Assembly (NCBI RefSeq): GCF_028283705.1
Contig: NZ_JAPWKD010000011.1
Span: 496,001 to 560,000 of the forward strand
DNA from: Pantoea sp.
GTDB lineage: Bacteria; Pseudomonadota; Gammaproteobacteria; Enterobacterales; Enterobacteriaceae
Direction: 5' to 3'
Length of the DNA stretch: 64,000 nt
Part shown: positions 1-7,364 of the stretch, one piece after another
Position numbering within the stretch: position 1 is the first letter of the stretch
Layout: each line of letters starts with the position of its first letter
Notes under the pieces: model-generated
What the model was told of the DNA's origin: nothing
Database searches by the model: none
The model's input: only the letters and a program-made list of their open reading frames with translations
Program-made: the position numbers and the translations under genes

Positions 1-384
1 CTTAGGCGTGGAGAGAAATTGCGGACTACCCATAATTTTCTCTTCATTTTCCGGGTGCAGTGGTGCGGCTAAATAAAGCGCCGCGCCGGAGCCATAATCG
101 CCAGCCAGTTGATTATCGAGAAATTCAATACAACCGGCTTCACTGGCCGAGGGGCCGAGGTGATCGGCGGGAATTAAACGATCAAAAATCGCGGCCAGAT
201 TCTGGCGATCCAGGGGGTTGGTCAGTACCTGATAGCCCTGCTGCCACGCGGGATACGGCAGGTGATCGGCACTCATTTGGGTTTGCAGCGGGACATCATT
301 TAACTCCTTCGCGCGCAACTGAGGGGCGACGGCAAGCGACGCCACAATCGAGCTGAGCGAAAAGAGCGCTTCTCTTCGGTTCAT
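1..384 (-). CDS. Gluconate 2-dehydrogenase subunit 3 family protein, N-terminal part (partial)
   Basis: The reading frame starts at the ATG at 384 and stays open to the window edge, giving 128 residues. An AAAGGA ribosome site lies about 8 bases upstream. The N-terminus MNRREALFSLSSIVASLAVA is a twin-arginine-type signal, so the protein is expected to be exported folded. The stretch FDRLIPADHLGPSASEAGC is typical of the small (gamma) subunit of membrane-bound gluconate 2-dehydrogenase, which works with a flavoprotein subunit and a cytochrome c subunit in periplasmic gluconate oxidation. The partner genes would lie left of the window. Family assignment is from recognised motifs only. Confidence 0.8.
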   Translation of the reverse strand, partial: MNRREALFSLSSIVASLAVAPQLRAKELNDVPLQTQMSADHLPYPAWQQGYQVLTNPLDRQNLAAIFDRLIPADHLGPSASEAGCIEFLDNQLAGDYGSGAALYLAAPLHPENEEKIMGSPQFLSTPK

Positions 385-725
385 ACATCTTTCCTTTCAT
401 CATTCCGTCTGCTGACGGATACGGCAGATAAATTTTACAGAGCACGACGTTCTAAACGGAAGGCACGGCGATGCCGCGCGATAAATAGCGTGCAGGCAAC
501 AGCGACGAATCCGTATTCGTTATTATTTTCTCAGAAGGTATTTAAATAGGGCCAGAGCATGCTGATATTTTCGGTACACGTATCCACAGGATGGAATTTC
601 CTGGCCATAAATAATAAAAAATCAATTGATATATTTTTTATGCTGCCAACGCTGCGGGTCCTGACGGCAGCAACTCTGGCAGCAATATTCACGTTGGGGC
701 AGGATAATGGCTCCTCCTTATTACC
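385..725. other. Intergenic region without a supported gene
   Basis: This stretch of 341 bases separates two genes transcribed leftward, so it should hold the promoter of the gluconate dehydrogenase gene (near 385-450) and the 3' end of the LacI regulator transcript. A 60-codon open frame at 559-741 has no convincing ribosome site or protein character and is not called. No clear terminator or repeat is visible. Confidence 0.4.
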
Positions 726-1739
726 TTATGGCTTCAGGTGAGAGCGTCGTATATGCAATTCTCCCTGTGTCCAGACGCCACCCGGGGTGGCACGTTCATC
801 AATCAGCCGGTTTAAGGCTTCTTCAATCAACAAATCAATACGCTGACTATAGGTGGTGAGTTGCCAGCCGGGGAGGGCGGCTTCCTCGATACCATCAAAA
901 CCCACCACCGCCATATGTTTATTACCAGCGCCCTCGTGCAAGGCTTCCAGCGCACCCAGCGCCAGCGCATCGTTCTCACAGAACAACGCGTCAATGCGAT
1001 CGGCAGGCGCGTGTGCATTGAGATACTCCGTCAGCACCGTATAGCTGCGCTCCTGGGCGTAGCCACCGGCCGTCAGCATCACTTCCAGCGTTAACCCCGC
1101 CTCCGTCAGCGCCAGCTGTAAACCATCAAGACGCTGCAAATGGTTGCTGCTGGTTTCCGGCCCGCGCATATAACCGAAGCGTGTATATCCCTGCGCCAGC
1201 AGCAGCTCTCCCAGCTGTTTCCCTGCACGCTGGTCATCGATTTTCACCACATCGATACCCGGAACATCATTGTTGCGACACAGCTGCACCAGTGGGATAA
1301 GGTGCAGTTCCTGCGCGATGTCCACCAGTTCTTCCGTCAATACCGTGCCGAGGAACAGCAAACCATCAACCTGCAATTGATCGGCTAGCATCATCACCGA
1401 TTTATGATTCTCGCTATTGGTGATGTTGAGCAGCAGGGCCATGTAACCGCGTTTCTGCAACTGGTTGGTTACCGTATCAATCAACAGCAGCGAGTGCGGA
1501 TTCCTCATCTCATCAATCACGACCCCAATAATGTGCGTCTTCTTTTGCGACAGGCTGCGCGCCAACAGGTTAGGGCGGTAGCCCAGCTCAGTTGCCACGG
1601 CCAGCACGCGTTCACGCGCTTTGTCGGAGATTGACGCACCTGGCGTAAAGGCACGCGATACCGTCCATTTCGACACGCCCGCCTGGCGTGCAACATCGCT
1701 GGCGGTGGCTTTATGGGGTTTTGTGATGGGTTTGCTCAT
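726..1739 (-). CDS. LacI family transcriptional regulator
   Basis: A 337-residue protein of normal LacI length. Residues 13-31 (TASDVARQAGVSKWTVSRAF region) form the helix-turn-helix, followed by the hinge-type GYRPNLLARSL segment and a periplasmic-binding-protein-like sensor domain from about residue 70 (HIIGVVIDEM) to the end. It is divergent from a sugar-binding protein, dehydrogenase and isomerase operon. Operator copies of the form TTGCAnnCGnnTGCAA lie in the shared intergenic region and inside the operon, so it probably represses both itself and the operon until a sugar or cyclitol inducer binds. The inducer cannot be read from the sequence. Confidence 0.9.
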   Translation of the reverse strand: MSKPITKPHKATASDVARQAGVSKWTVSRAFTPGASISDKARERVLAVATELGYRPNLLARSLSQKKTHIIGVVIDEMRNPHSLLLIDTVTNQLQKRGYMALLLNITNSENHKSVMMLADQLQVDGLLFLGTVLTEELVDIAQELHLIPLVQLCRNNDVPGIDVVKIDDQRAGKQLGELLLAQGYTRFGYMRGPETSSNHLQRLDGLQLALTEAGLTLEVMLTAGGYAQERSYTVLTEYLNAHAPADRIDALFCENDALALGALEALHEGAGNKHMAVVGFDGIEEAALPGWQLTTYSQRIDLLIEEALNRLIDERATPGGVWTQGELHIRRSHLKP

Positions 1740-1880
1740 AGCACCTGCATATCGGAGTTAGCGAAAGACCCCTGCATTGAACGTGAAACCCAAGCGAAAA
1801 TAAACACCCAAAGCGCGTTTGTGCGTCGAAACCTGTCGTGAAATAACCCTGTTTTTATGATGTTGCGATTATGTTTGATC

Positions 1881-1920
1881 TTTGCACCCGATTGCAATGT
1901 TTTTTGCAATCGGGTGCAAA
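1881..1920. promoter_or_regulatory. Pair of LacI-type operators forming a long inverted repeat
   Basis: TTTGCACCCGATTGCAA (1881-1897) is repeated as its exact reverse complement at 1904-1920, with six bases between. Each arm is itself an imperfect palindrome of the form TTGCAnnCGnnTGCAA with a central CG, as expected for a LacI-family dimer site. The pair lies between the regulator gene and the divergent operon, nearer the regulator, which suggests autoregulation. Confidence 0.75.
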
Positions 1921-2047
1921 TGATTAACATTTTGTGATCGCTTCCGCTGATTTACATTTTGCTGGATTGACTAAATTTTCGGCGTGGTCGACATTTTCGC
2001 CAGTACCTCCCCTGAAGATATGACTGTCCGTCTCTTTTTTTTGCTTA

Positions 2048-2067
2048 TTTTGCACCCGGGTGCAAAA
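2048..2067. promoter_or_regulatory. Perfect 20-base palindromic operator
   Basis: TTTTGCACCCGGGTGCAAAA is perfectly self-complementary and fits TTGCAnnCGnnTGCAA. It lies about 65 bases upstream of the binding-protein start codon at 2133, within the expected promoter zone, so it is the likely main operator for the divergent operon. Confidence 0.8.
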
Positions 2068-2132
2068 AGTGAAAATCAGCAGTGTCGCTCTTCCGGTCGG
2101 ATCATAACACCATGACCCTACAGGAAATGACC

Positions 2133-3056
2133 ATGAAGACTGTGAAAACGGTAGTTCTGATATTAGGTGCACTGGCCATCGCCAGTGTGCAGGCTAAAAC
2201 CTGGCAGGTGGGCGTTGCACTGGCCAATTTCGACCTCAATTTCGTCTCGATTCTGCGTACCCAGATGGTACATGAGCTGGATAGCTCAGGCATGAAAGGG
2301 CAGTTCTCCGATGCCAAAGGCGATGTGGCCCTCCAGGTTCAGCAGGTGGATGATTTTATTAACCAGGGCGTTGACGCCATTATCCTCAACCCGGTAGATA
2401 CCCAGGGGGTAAGGCCGATGATGGAGGCGGCCAGACGCGCCAATATCCCACTGATCTTTGTGAATCGTAAACCGGAGGTGAAGCTGGCTGGGCAGATGGC
2501 GTATGTCGGTTCCGATTCGGCTCTCAGCGGTAAGATGGAGATGGAAGCGCTGGCGCAACGCATGAACTACAAAGGCAATGTCGCCATCATCATGGGGGCG
2601 TTGTCGAATGAAGAGGCGCGTGAACGCACCCGCGCGGTGGAAGAGGTGATTGCTGCGCACAAGGATATGAAGGTGGTGGAAAAGCAAACCGCCAAATGGC
2701 AGCGCAACGAGGCGGTGGATGTGGTGTCCAGCTGGTTGCTCAACGGTACGCCGATCGATGCCATTGCCGCCAACAACGATGAAATGGCGATTGGGGCCAT
2801 CATGGCGCTGAAGCAGGCGAAAAAGGAACACGTATTGGTGGCGGGCATTGATGGTACGCCGGACGGTCTGCAATTTATTAAAAGTGGTGATATGGCGGTG
2901 ACCATCTTCCAGGACGCGAAAGGACAGGCCACCGGTGCGGTGCAGGTCACCAGGGCGATGCTGGATAAACAGAAAACCGCTCCCTATAACTGGATTCCGT
3001 ATGCCACGGTGACCCAGGCCAATTACCTGCAGTTTGAACAGAAAAACCAGAAATGA
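2133..3056 (+). CDS. Periplasmic sugar-binding protein (ribose/inositol-binding type)
   Basis: ATG at 2133 is chosen because it follows CAGGAAATGACC and begins a clean signal peptide (MKTVKTVVLILGALAIASVQA, cleavage after about residue 21). The mature 286 residues have the two-lobed ribose-type binding-protein pattern: repeated NQGVDAIILNPVDTQ, ANIPLIFVNRKP and AIAANNDEMAIGAIMALKQ. An in-frame ATG at 2112 is less likely. It captures a sugar or cyclitol in the periplasm. No ATPase or permease of this class is next to it, which is unusual. The MocA-like neighbour and the isomerase hint at an inositol- or rhizopine-like ligand, which is inference only. Confidence 0.85.
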   Translation: MKTVKTVVLILGALAIASVQAKTWQVGVALANFDLNFVSILRTQMVHELDSSGMKGQFSDAKGDVALQVQQVDDFINQGVDAIILNPVDTQGVRPMMEAARRANIPLIFVNRKPEVKLAGQMAYVGSDSALSGKMEMEALAQRMNYKGNVAIIMGALSNEEARERTRAVEEVIAAHKDMKVVEKQTAKWQRNEAVDVVSSWLLNGTPIDAIAANNDEMAIGAIMALKQAKKEHVLVAGIDGTPDGLQFIKSGDMAVTIFQDAKGQATGAVQVTRAMLDKQKTAPYNWIPYATVTQANYLQFEQKNQK

Positions 3057-3076
3057 ACCCTTACCTCTGACCTCAA

Positions 3077-3092
3077 TTGCACCCGAGTGCAA
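3077..3092. promoter_or_regulatory. Fourth LacI-type operator, inside the operon
   Basis: TTGCACCCGAGTGCAA matches the same TTGCAnnCGnnTGCAA pattern and sits between the binding-protein stop (3056) and the dehydrogenase start (3110). It may act as an internal roadblock or looping partner for the upstream sites about 1 kb away, or control a second promoter for the two enzyme genes. Confidence 0.7.
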
Positions 3093-3109
3093 ATAATTAA
3101 GGAATGGCT

Positions 3110-4288
3110 ATGCAAAACGGTGAAAAGAAGATCCCTCGTCCTTTACGCTGGGCAATGATTGGTGGCGGACGTTTAAGCCAGGTGGGCTATAAACATCGCT
3201 CCGGCGCGCTGCGCGATAACACCGCTTATCAGCTGGTGGCCAGTGCGTTTGATATTGATGCGGAACGTGGCCGTGATTTTGGCGTCAACCTCGGAATGAA
3301 CGCCGAACGTTGCTACGACAACTATCAGCAGCTGCTGGCAGAAGAGGCGCAGCGTGATGATGGCGTTGAAGTGGTGACCATCGCCACCCCTAACGGCACG
3401 CATTATGAGATCACCAAAGCAGCACTTAATGCCGGGATTCATGTTATCTGCGAGAAACCGCTGTTTTTCACAACTGAGGAAGCACAGGAAATTAAGGCCC
3501 TGGCGGCAGCGAAGGGGCTGATTGTCGGTGTCACTTATGGTTTCTCCGGCCACCCTTTACTGATGCAAATGCGGGCGATGATCGCCAAAGGCGATATTGG
3601 CGAAGTACGCATGGTCGAATTGCAATACACCCACGGATTTAGTGCCAGCGATAGCGCCGACAAATTCAGTGATGCGCAAAAATGGCGTGTTGACCCGAAA
3701 ATCGCCGGGCCCTCTTTCGTGCTGGGTGACATCTCTACCCATACTTTCTATATCTCGCAACTGGTGCTGCCGCAGCTGCATATCCAATCGCTGTTATGCG
3801 ATCGCCAGAGTTTTATCCCGTCGCGGGCCCCGCTGGAAGATAACGCGCTGGTGTTGATGCATTACGACAACGGTGCCGTGGGCCGCATGTGGGCGTCATC
3901 GATCAACGCCGGTTCGATGGATAGCCAGAGCATTCGCGTGATTGGTTCGCGCGCCAGCCTGGAGTGGAGTGACTACAACCCTGGCGAGCTGAAATATGAA
4001 GTACAGGGACAGCCGAACCAGATACTTCATCACGGTATGCCGTATCTCGATGACAGCGCGCTGGCGGATGAACGCCTGGGTGCGCTGCACACCGAAGGGT
4101 TGGCGGAGTCATGGGCCAATATCTACCTCAAATTTGCCATTGCCATCAGCGCCACGCAGCGCGGCGATCAGCAAACTCTCGACAGCTTGATCTATCCCGA
4201 TATTAACGCCGGTCTGGAAGGGGTGCGCTGGATCGAAAACTGTGTCCGTTCGGCGGATAACGGTGCCTGCTGGGTCAACTATCAATAA
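3110..4288 (+). CDS. Gfo/Idh/MocA family oxidoreductase
   Basis: The start at 3110 is preferred over the in-frame ATG at 3104 because AAGGA (3099-3103) directly abuts the latter and is six bases from the former. The protein has 392 residues, with an N-terminal Rossmann fold (IGGGRLSQVG), the conserved ATPNGTHYEI segment and the EKP motif (CEKPLFF) whose lysine is catalytic in the family, then a C-terminal alpha/beta substrate domain. It probably oxidises a sugar or cyclitol hydroxyl with NAD(P). It lies between the binding protein and a sugar isomerase in one operon under the LacI regulator. Confidence 0.88.
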   Translation: MQNGEKKIPRPLRWAMIGGGRLSQVGYKHRSGALRDNTAYQLVASAFDIDAERGRDFGVNLGMNAERCYDNYQQLLAEEAQRDDGVEVVTIATPNGTHYEITKAALNAGIHVICEKPLFFTTEEAQEIKALAAAKGLIVGVTYGFSGHPLLMQMRAMIAKGDIGEVRMVELQYTHGFSASDSADKFSDAQKWRVDPKIAGPSFVLGDISTHTFYISQLVLPQLHIQSLLCDRQSFIPSRAPLEDNALVLMHYDNGAVGRMWASSINAGSMDSQSIRVIGSRASLEWSDYNPGELKYEVQGQPNQILHHGMPYLDDSALADERLGALHTEGLAESWANIYLKFAIAISATQRGDQQTLDSLIYPDINAGLEGVRWIENCVRSADNGACWVNYQ

Positions 4289-4297
4289 GGAACCCTC

Positions 4298-5239
4298 ATG
4301 AGACTCTCTTTTTGTACTGATAGCCTCGGGCATCTGCCGTTTGCAGCGATGCTGGATAAATTGCTTGAGCTGGGCGTGTATGGCGTTGAAATGACCACCG
4401 GGGGCTGGTCATCGGCACCGCATCTGCGCACGGAAGAACTGCTCGCCAGCGCCAGTCAACGTCGGCAGCTGCTCCAGGCGCTGGAAACCCGAGGTATGAC
4501 GATCGCGGCGTTGAATGTATCGGGTAATCCGCTGGATGTTGGCGAGCTGGGGCAGCGTCATAAACGGGACACCGAACAGGCACTGGCGCTGGCCGGTGAG
4601 CTGGGAGTGGAGAAAATTGTGATGATGAGTGGCCTGCCGCCCGCCAGTCCTCACGACACCATCCCAAACTGGATCACTTACACGGTAAGCTGGCCGCCAA
4701 CGCTGAAAAATTGCCTCGATTATCAGTGGAATGAGGTAGCGATTCCCTACTGGCTGGGGCTGGTGGAGCGGGCGAAAGCCAGCGGTGTGGCACGTTTCGC
4801 GCTGGAGAACTTTAGTTCGATGCTGGTGTGGAACCCGGAAACCTTGTTCCGTTTGCGCGATGCCGTCGGGCCGATGGTCGGTTTAAACCTCGATCCCAGC
4901 CATCTGTTATGGATGGGAGGTGACCCGATTGCAGCGGCGCGGGCGCTCGGACCGGCGATTCACCATGTACACGGTAAAGATGTGCGACTGGAGCGTGGGC
5001 TGGTGAATATCAACGGGCTGCTGGAAACTAAACCGGTGGAGGATGTTGCCAATCGGGCCTGGAACTATGTTGCGGTGGGCTGCGGCCAGGATCTGCAATG
5101 GTGGAAGGCGTTCTTCTCGGTGGTGCGCATGATGGGCTACAACGATTGGGTCTCACTGGAAATGGAGGATCTCACCATGTCCGTGGAGGCGGGTGTCACC
5201 TCGTCAATCGCCGCCCTGCAACAATCCATCAGTCAGTAA
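4298..5239 (+). CDS. Sugar phosphate isomerase/epimerase family protein (TIM barrel)
   Basis: A 313-residue protein starting nine bases after the dehydrogenase, with AAGGAA as ribosome site. It shows the AP-endonuclease-2-like TIM-barrel pattern: MRLSFCTDSLG start, ALENFSS with a metal-ligand glutamate near residue 168, NLDPSHLLWMG, HHVHGKDV and SLEMED near the C-terminus, matching the usual Glu/Asp/His metal site. It likely isomerises or epimerises the product of the neighbouring dehydrogenase (compare IolE/IolI-type enzymes). The substrate is unknown. Confidence 0.85.
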   Translation: MRLSFCTDSLGHLPFAAMLDKLLELGVYGVEMTTGGWSSAPHLRTEELLASASQRRQLLQALETRGMTIAALNVSGNPLDVGELGQRHKRDTEQALALAGELGVEKIVMMSGLPPASPHDTIPNWITYTVSWPPTLKNCLDYQWNEVAIPYWLGLVERAKASGVARFALENFSSMLVWNPETLFRLRDAVGPMVGLNLDPSHLLWMGGDPIAAARALGPAIHHVHGKDVRLERGLVNINGLLETKPVEDVANRAWNYVAVGCGQDLQWWKAFFSVVRMMGYNDWVSLEMEDLTMSVEAGVTSSIAALQQSISQ

Positions 5240-5246
5240 ATCCATT

Positions 5247-5274
5247 AACACGGCGGGCGATAGCTCGCCGTGTT
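5247..5274 (+). terminator. Possible terminator hairpin after the sugar operon
   Basis: AACACGGCG (5247-5255) and CGCCGTGTT (5266-5274) form a perfect nine-base stem with a ten-base loop just after the isomerase stop. The run of U that would follow a strong intrinsic terminator is poor, so it may be weak or act as an mRNA-stabilising hairpin. Confidence 0.45.
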
Positions 5275-5305
5275 CTGTACATCCCGCCGCGTCTGCCCGA
5301 TACTT

Positions 5306-5317
5306 CGTATTTATACG
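5306..5317. promoter_or_regulatory. Candidate ArsR-family operator
   Basis: CGTAT-TT-ATACG is a small inverted repeat 20 bases upstream of the ArsR-like start codon, where an autoregulatory operator would sit. It is short, and no second copy was noticed near the MFS gene. Confidence 0.35.
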
Positions 5318-5336
5318 TACTATTGAGAGACAGCTT

Positions 5337-5675
5337 ATGACCAGACATCCACAGCGCACAGAAATTCGGCTGGAGAACGTGCTGGCGGCACTGGGCAACC
5401 CGATGCGGATGACGGTGGTTAGCATCCTTGCCGATGGTGGCGAACATACCTGTGGTTCATTGTTGCAGGGGGTGTCGAAATCCACGCTGACTCATCACTG
5501 GCGCGTGTTGCGCGACAGTGGCGTGATCTGGCAGCGGCCCTCCGGGCGTGAAAACCTGTTGTCACTGCGCCGGGAAGATTTGAATGCCCGTTTCCCCGGG
5601 CTGGTGGAGGCTTTGCTGGCGGCAGCCGAGCAGGATGCACTCACGCGCGCCACCCTCGCTGATTTTCATCCCTGA
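5337..5675 (+). CDS. ArsR family (winged helix) transcriptional regulator
   Basis: The ATG at 5337 is selected inside a longer open frame because it gives the normal size (112 residues) and follows GAGAGA. The sequence has the winged-helix pattern: LAALGNPMRMTVVSILADGG, then SLLQGVSKSTLTHHWRVLRDSGVIWQRPSGRENLLSLR covering the recognition helix and wing. No metal-binding CxC motif is seen in the alpha-3 helix, so it need not be a metal sensor. It converges on a CynX/NimT-like transporter gene, which may be its target. Confidence 0.85.
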   Translation: MTRHPQRTEIRLENVLAALGNPMRMTVVSILADGGEHTCGSLLQGVSKSTLTHHWRVLRDSGVIWQRPSGRENLLSLRREDLNARFPGLVEALLAAAEQDALTRATLADFHP

Positions 5676-5760
5676 AGCAGGTTGCATTTGCTACAGAGTG
5701 GCAACAACCGCTGTTGCGCGAGCTGGAACGACAGGAAGCGCAAGCTGCGTACTGGCCCGA

Positions 5761-6951
5761 TCAGAGATGGCGCGCCCGGCCTGCCAGGGGTGCCATCACC
5801 ATTTGTATCGCGGCAATCACCACCAGCAATGTCAGCGGCAGCAGCCAGTTGCCGCTGACGTCGTGCAACATGCCAAAGCACAGCGGCCCCAGCGCCGCCA
5901 GACCATATCCTACGCATTGTGCCATCCCCGATAGCTTCGATGCCTGGCGATGATCCTGGGTACGGAGATTAAATAACGCGAGGCAAATCACCATTGATGC
6001 ACCCGCCCCCAGACCTGCCAGTACCAGCCACAGCAGGGCCAGCGACGGAGCCAGCAGTAAGCCGGTTACCGCAATAAAAATCGCCAGCGAAGCTGCAAAG
6101 CCAATGGCACGTTGATCGCGGAATTTTTTCAGCGCGCTCATACAGGCCAGGTTGGCGACAATCGCCACAATTTGATAGACGAACAACATCCCACCGGCTT
6201 CCAGCTGGCTGATACCGTTGTCCTGCGCAAAGGGGGTGAACCAGCCAATCAGGGTGTAAAAGGTCAGCGACTGGCAGGCCATAAATAACGACACCTGCCA
6301 GCCAATGGCGGAACGCCACGGCGAGCGTGTCAGGGATTGGGCTGATGCGGTATGAGGATGTGCTGCGGTTTTTTTCAGGAGTGGCAGCCAGGCCAGCAGC
6401 GCGAAGACAGCGGGGACTAACCAGACGCCCAGGGCCAGATGCCAGCCTGCACCAGTGAGTTGCGCCAGTGGCACCGCCACGCCTGAAGCGATGCTGGCGG
6501 TGATCGCCATGGTGGTGGCATAAAGGCCGATATAACGCGCGGTGTGAGCGGTGAAGTCGCGCTTGATGAGCGGTGGCAGTAAGACGTTGGCGGCGGCGAT
6601 ACCGGCGCTGAGCAACAGCGTACCGGCCCATAACGCGTTTTCACTGCCGCTGATACGCAGCAGCGAGCCCAGCGTAATCAACAGCAGCGCCCCCCATAAA
6701 CTTCGCTCCAGTCCGAAACGGTTGCCCAGCCAGGCCGCGGGTGGGGCGAGAGTGGCAAACATCAGCAGCGGCAGGAAATTCAGCACGCCTGCGGCGCTGG
6801 CACTCAGGCTAAAGGTCAGGCGAATATTTTCCAGCACCGGCCCGGTGGCGGTGATCGGCGTGCGCAGGTTGGCCGCAGTCAATAGCAGCAGGAACAGGAA
6901 AAAGCCGGAGCGGCGCAGGGCAGGGTTTACAGAGAAAACAGTCTGGGTCAA
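5761..6951 (-). CDS. MFS transporter, CynX/NimT family
   Basis: A 396-residue, strongly hydrophobic protein with about 12 membrane segments. The features AANLRTPITATGPVLENI at the N-terminus, PPAAWLGNRFGLERSL in the first cytoplasmic loop and ANVLLPPLIKRDF match the CynX/NimT (cyanate, nitroimidazole) branch. It is an inner-membrane secondary transporter of unknown substrate. The open frame can only start at TTG (6951) or later, with no clear ribosome site. Overlapping ATG codons at 6991 and 6964 are in another frame across a run of five A, so a start-region frameshift or leader arrangement is possible. Confidence 0.82.
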   Translation of the reverse strand: MTQTVFSVNPALRRSGFFLFLLLLTAANLRTPITATGPVLENIRLTFSLSASAAGVLNFLPLLMFATLAPPAAWLGNRFGLERSLWGALLLITLGSLLRISGSENALWAGTLLLSAGIAAANVLLPPLIKRDFTAHTARYIGLYATTMAITASIASGVAVPLAQLTGAGWHLALGVWLVPAVFALLAWLPLLKKTAAHPHTASAQSLTRSPWRSAIGWQVSLFMACQSLTFYTLIGWFTPFAQDNGISQLEAGGMLFVYQIVAIVANLACMSALKKFRDQRAIGFAASLAIFIAVTGLLLAPSLALLWLVLAGLGAGASMVICLALFNLRTQDHRQASKLSGMAQCVGYGLAALGPLCFGMLHDVSGNWLLPLTLLVVIAAIQMVMAPLAGRARHL

Positions 6952-6972
6952 TTTTTCGCACCATAGAAAAAG

Positions 6973-6987
6973 GCAGAACAGTTCTGC
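6973..6987. promoter_or_regulatory. Palindrome upstream of the MFS gene
   Basis: GCAGAACAGTTCTGC is a perfect 15-base palindrome with one central base, 22 bases upstream of the MFS start. It could be an operator. It differs from the CGTAT repeat in front of the ArsR gene, so the controlling protein is not evident. Confidence 0.4.
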
Positions 6988-7096
6988 TCATGGTGCGTTG
7001 GTTGACGTTAACGCTTACGCAACGGCAGGTTGCCGTTGGGAGTCGGTGATACTAACGAGGCCGGAAGGGGATGTAAAGGATCATCTTAAACATAAA

Positions 7097-7116
7097 TGGC
7101 GGGCCTGCACCCGCCA
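7097..7116 (-). terminator. Terminator of the decarboxylase operon
   Basis: On the minus strand TGGCGGG and CCCGCCA form a seven-base GC-rich stem with a six-base loop, followed by TTTATGTTT. It lies 11 bases after the subunit D stop codon, where the operon should end. Confidence 0.65.
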
Positions 7117-7126
7117 GCGGCCTTGA

Positions 7127-7354
7127 TTATTTGGCCAGTAACGGCGGGATGGAGGGCACTTCCGGCGCATTGTCGATATCACTTTGCGTCATACGGAAGG
7201 CTTCCGGGTAATGCTCGCGCTGAGTACGTCGGGCGGGTTCGGTATCGCGCCAGGTGTACAGGCAGTGCTGGCACTGGAATACCGTCCAGACTCCTTTCAC
7301 CGGAGATGTTGCCATCGTTTCAATATGTTCGTCAGCACAACGTGGACAGATCAT
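7127..7354 (-). CDS. Non-oxidative hydroxyarylic acid decarboxylase subunit D
   Basis: A 75-residue protein with two CxxC pairs (ICPRCADEH near the start and FQCQHCLYTW near residue 30), a zinc-ribbon-like layout, and the conserved TSPVKGVWTVFQC segment of VdcD/BsdD-type small subunits. It is the last gene after subunits B and C, in the usual B-C-D order. In related enzymes the small subunit is needed for activity on substrates such as 4-hydroxybenzoate, vanillate or gallate-type acids. Its exact biochemical role is not known from the sequence. Confidence 0.88.
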   Translation of the reverse strand: MICPRCADEHIETMATSPVKGVWTVFQCQHCLYTWRDTEPARRTQREHYPEAFRMTQSDIDNAPEVPSIPPLLAK

Positions 7355-7364
7355 TTGTGGCTCC

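Noticed and set aside
559..741. 60-codon open frame between the gluconate dehydrogenase and LacI genes
   Set aside because: It has no convincing ribosome site, overlaps the LacI 3' end and shows no recognisable protein pattern.
1924..2172. Leftward 82-codon open frame in the LacI intergenic region
   Set aside because: It overlaps the operators and the binding-protein signal sequence, so it is better explained as chance.
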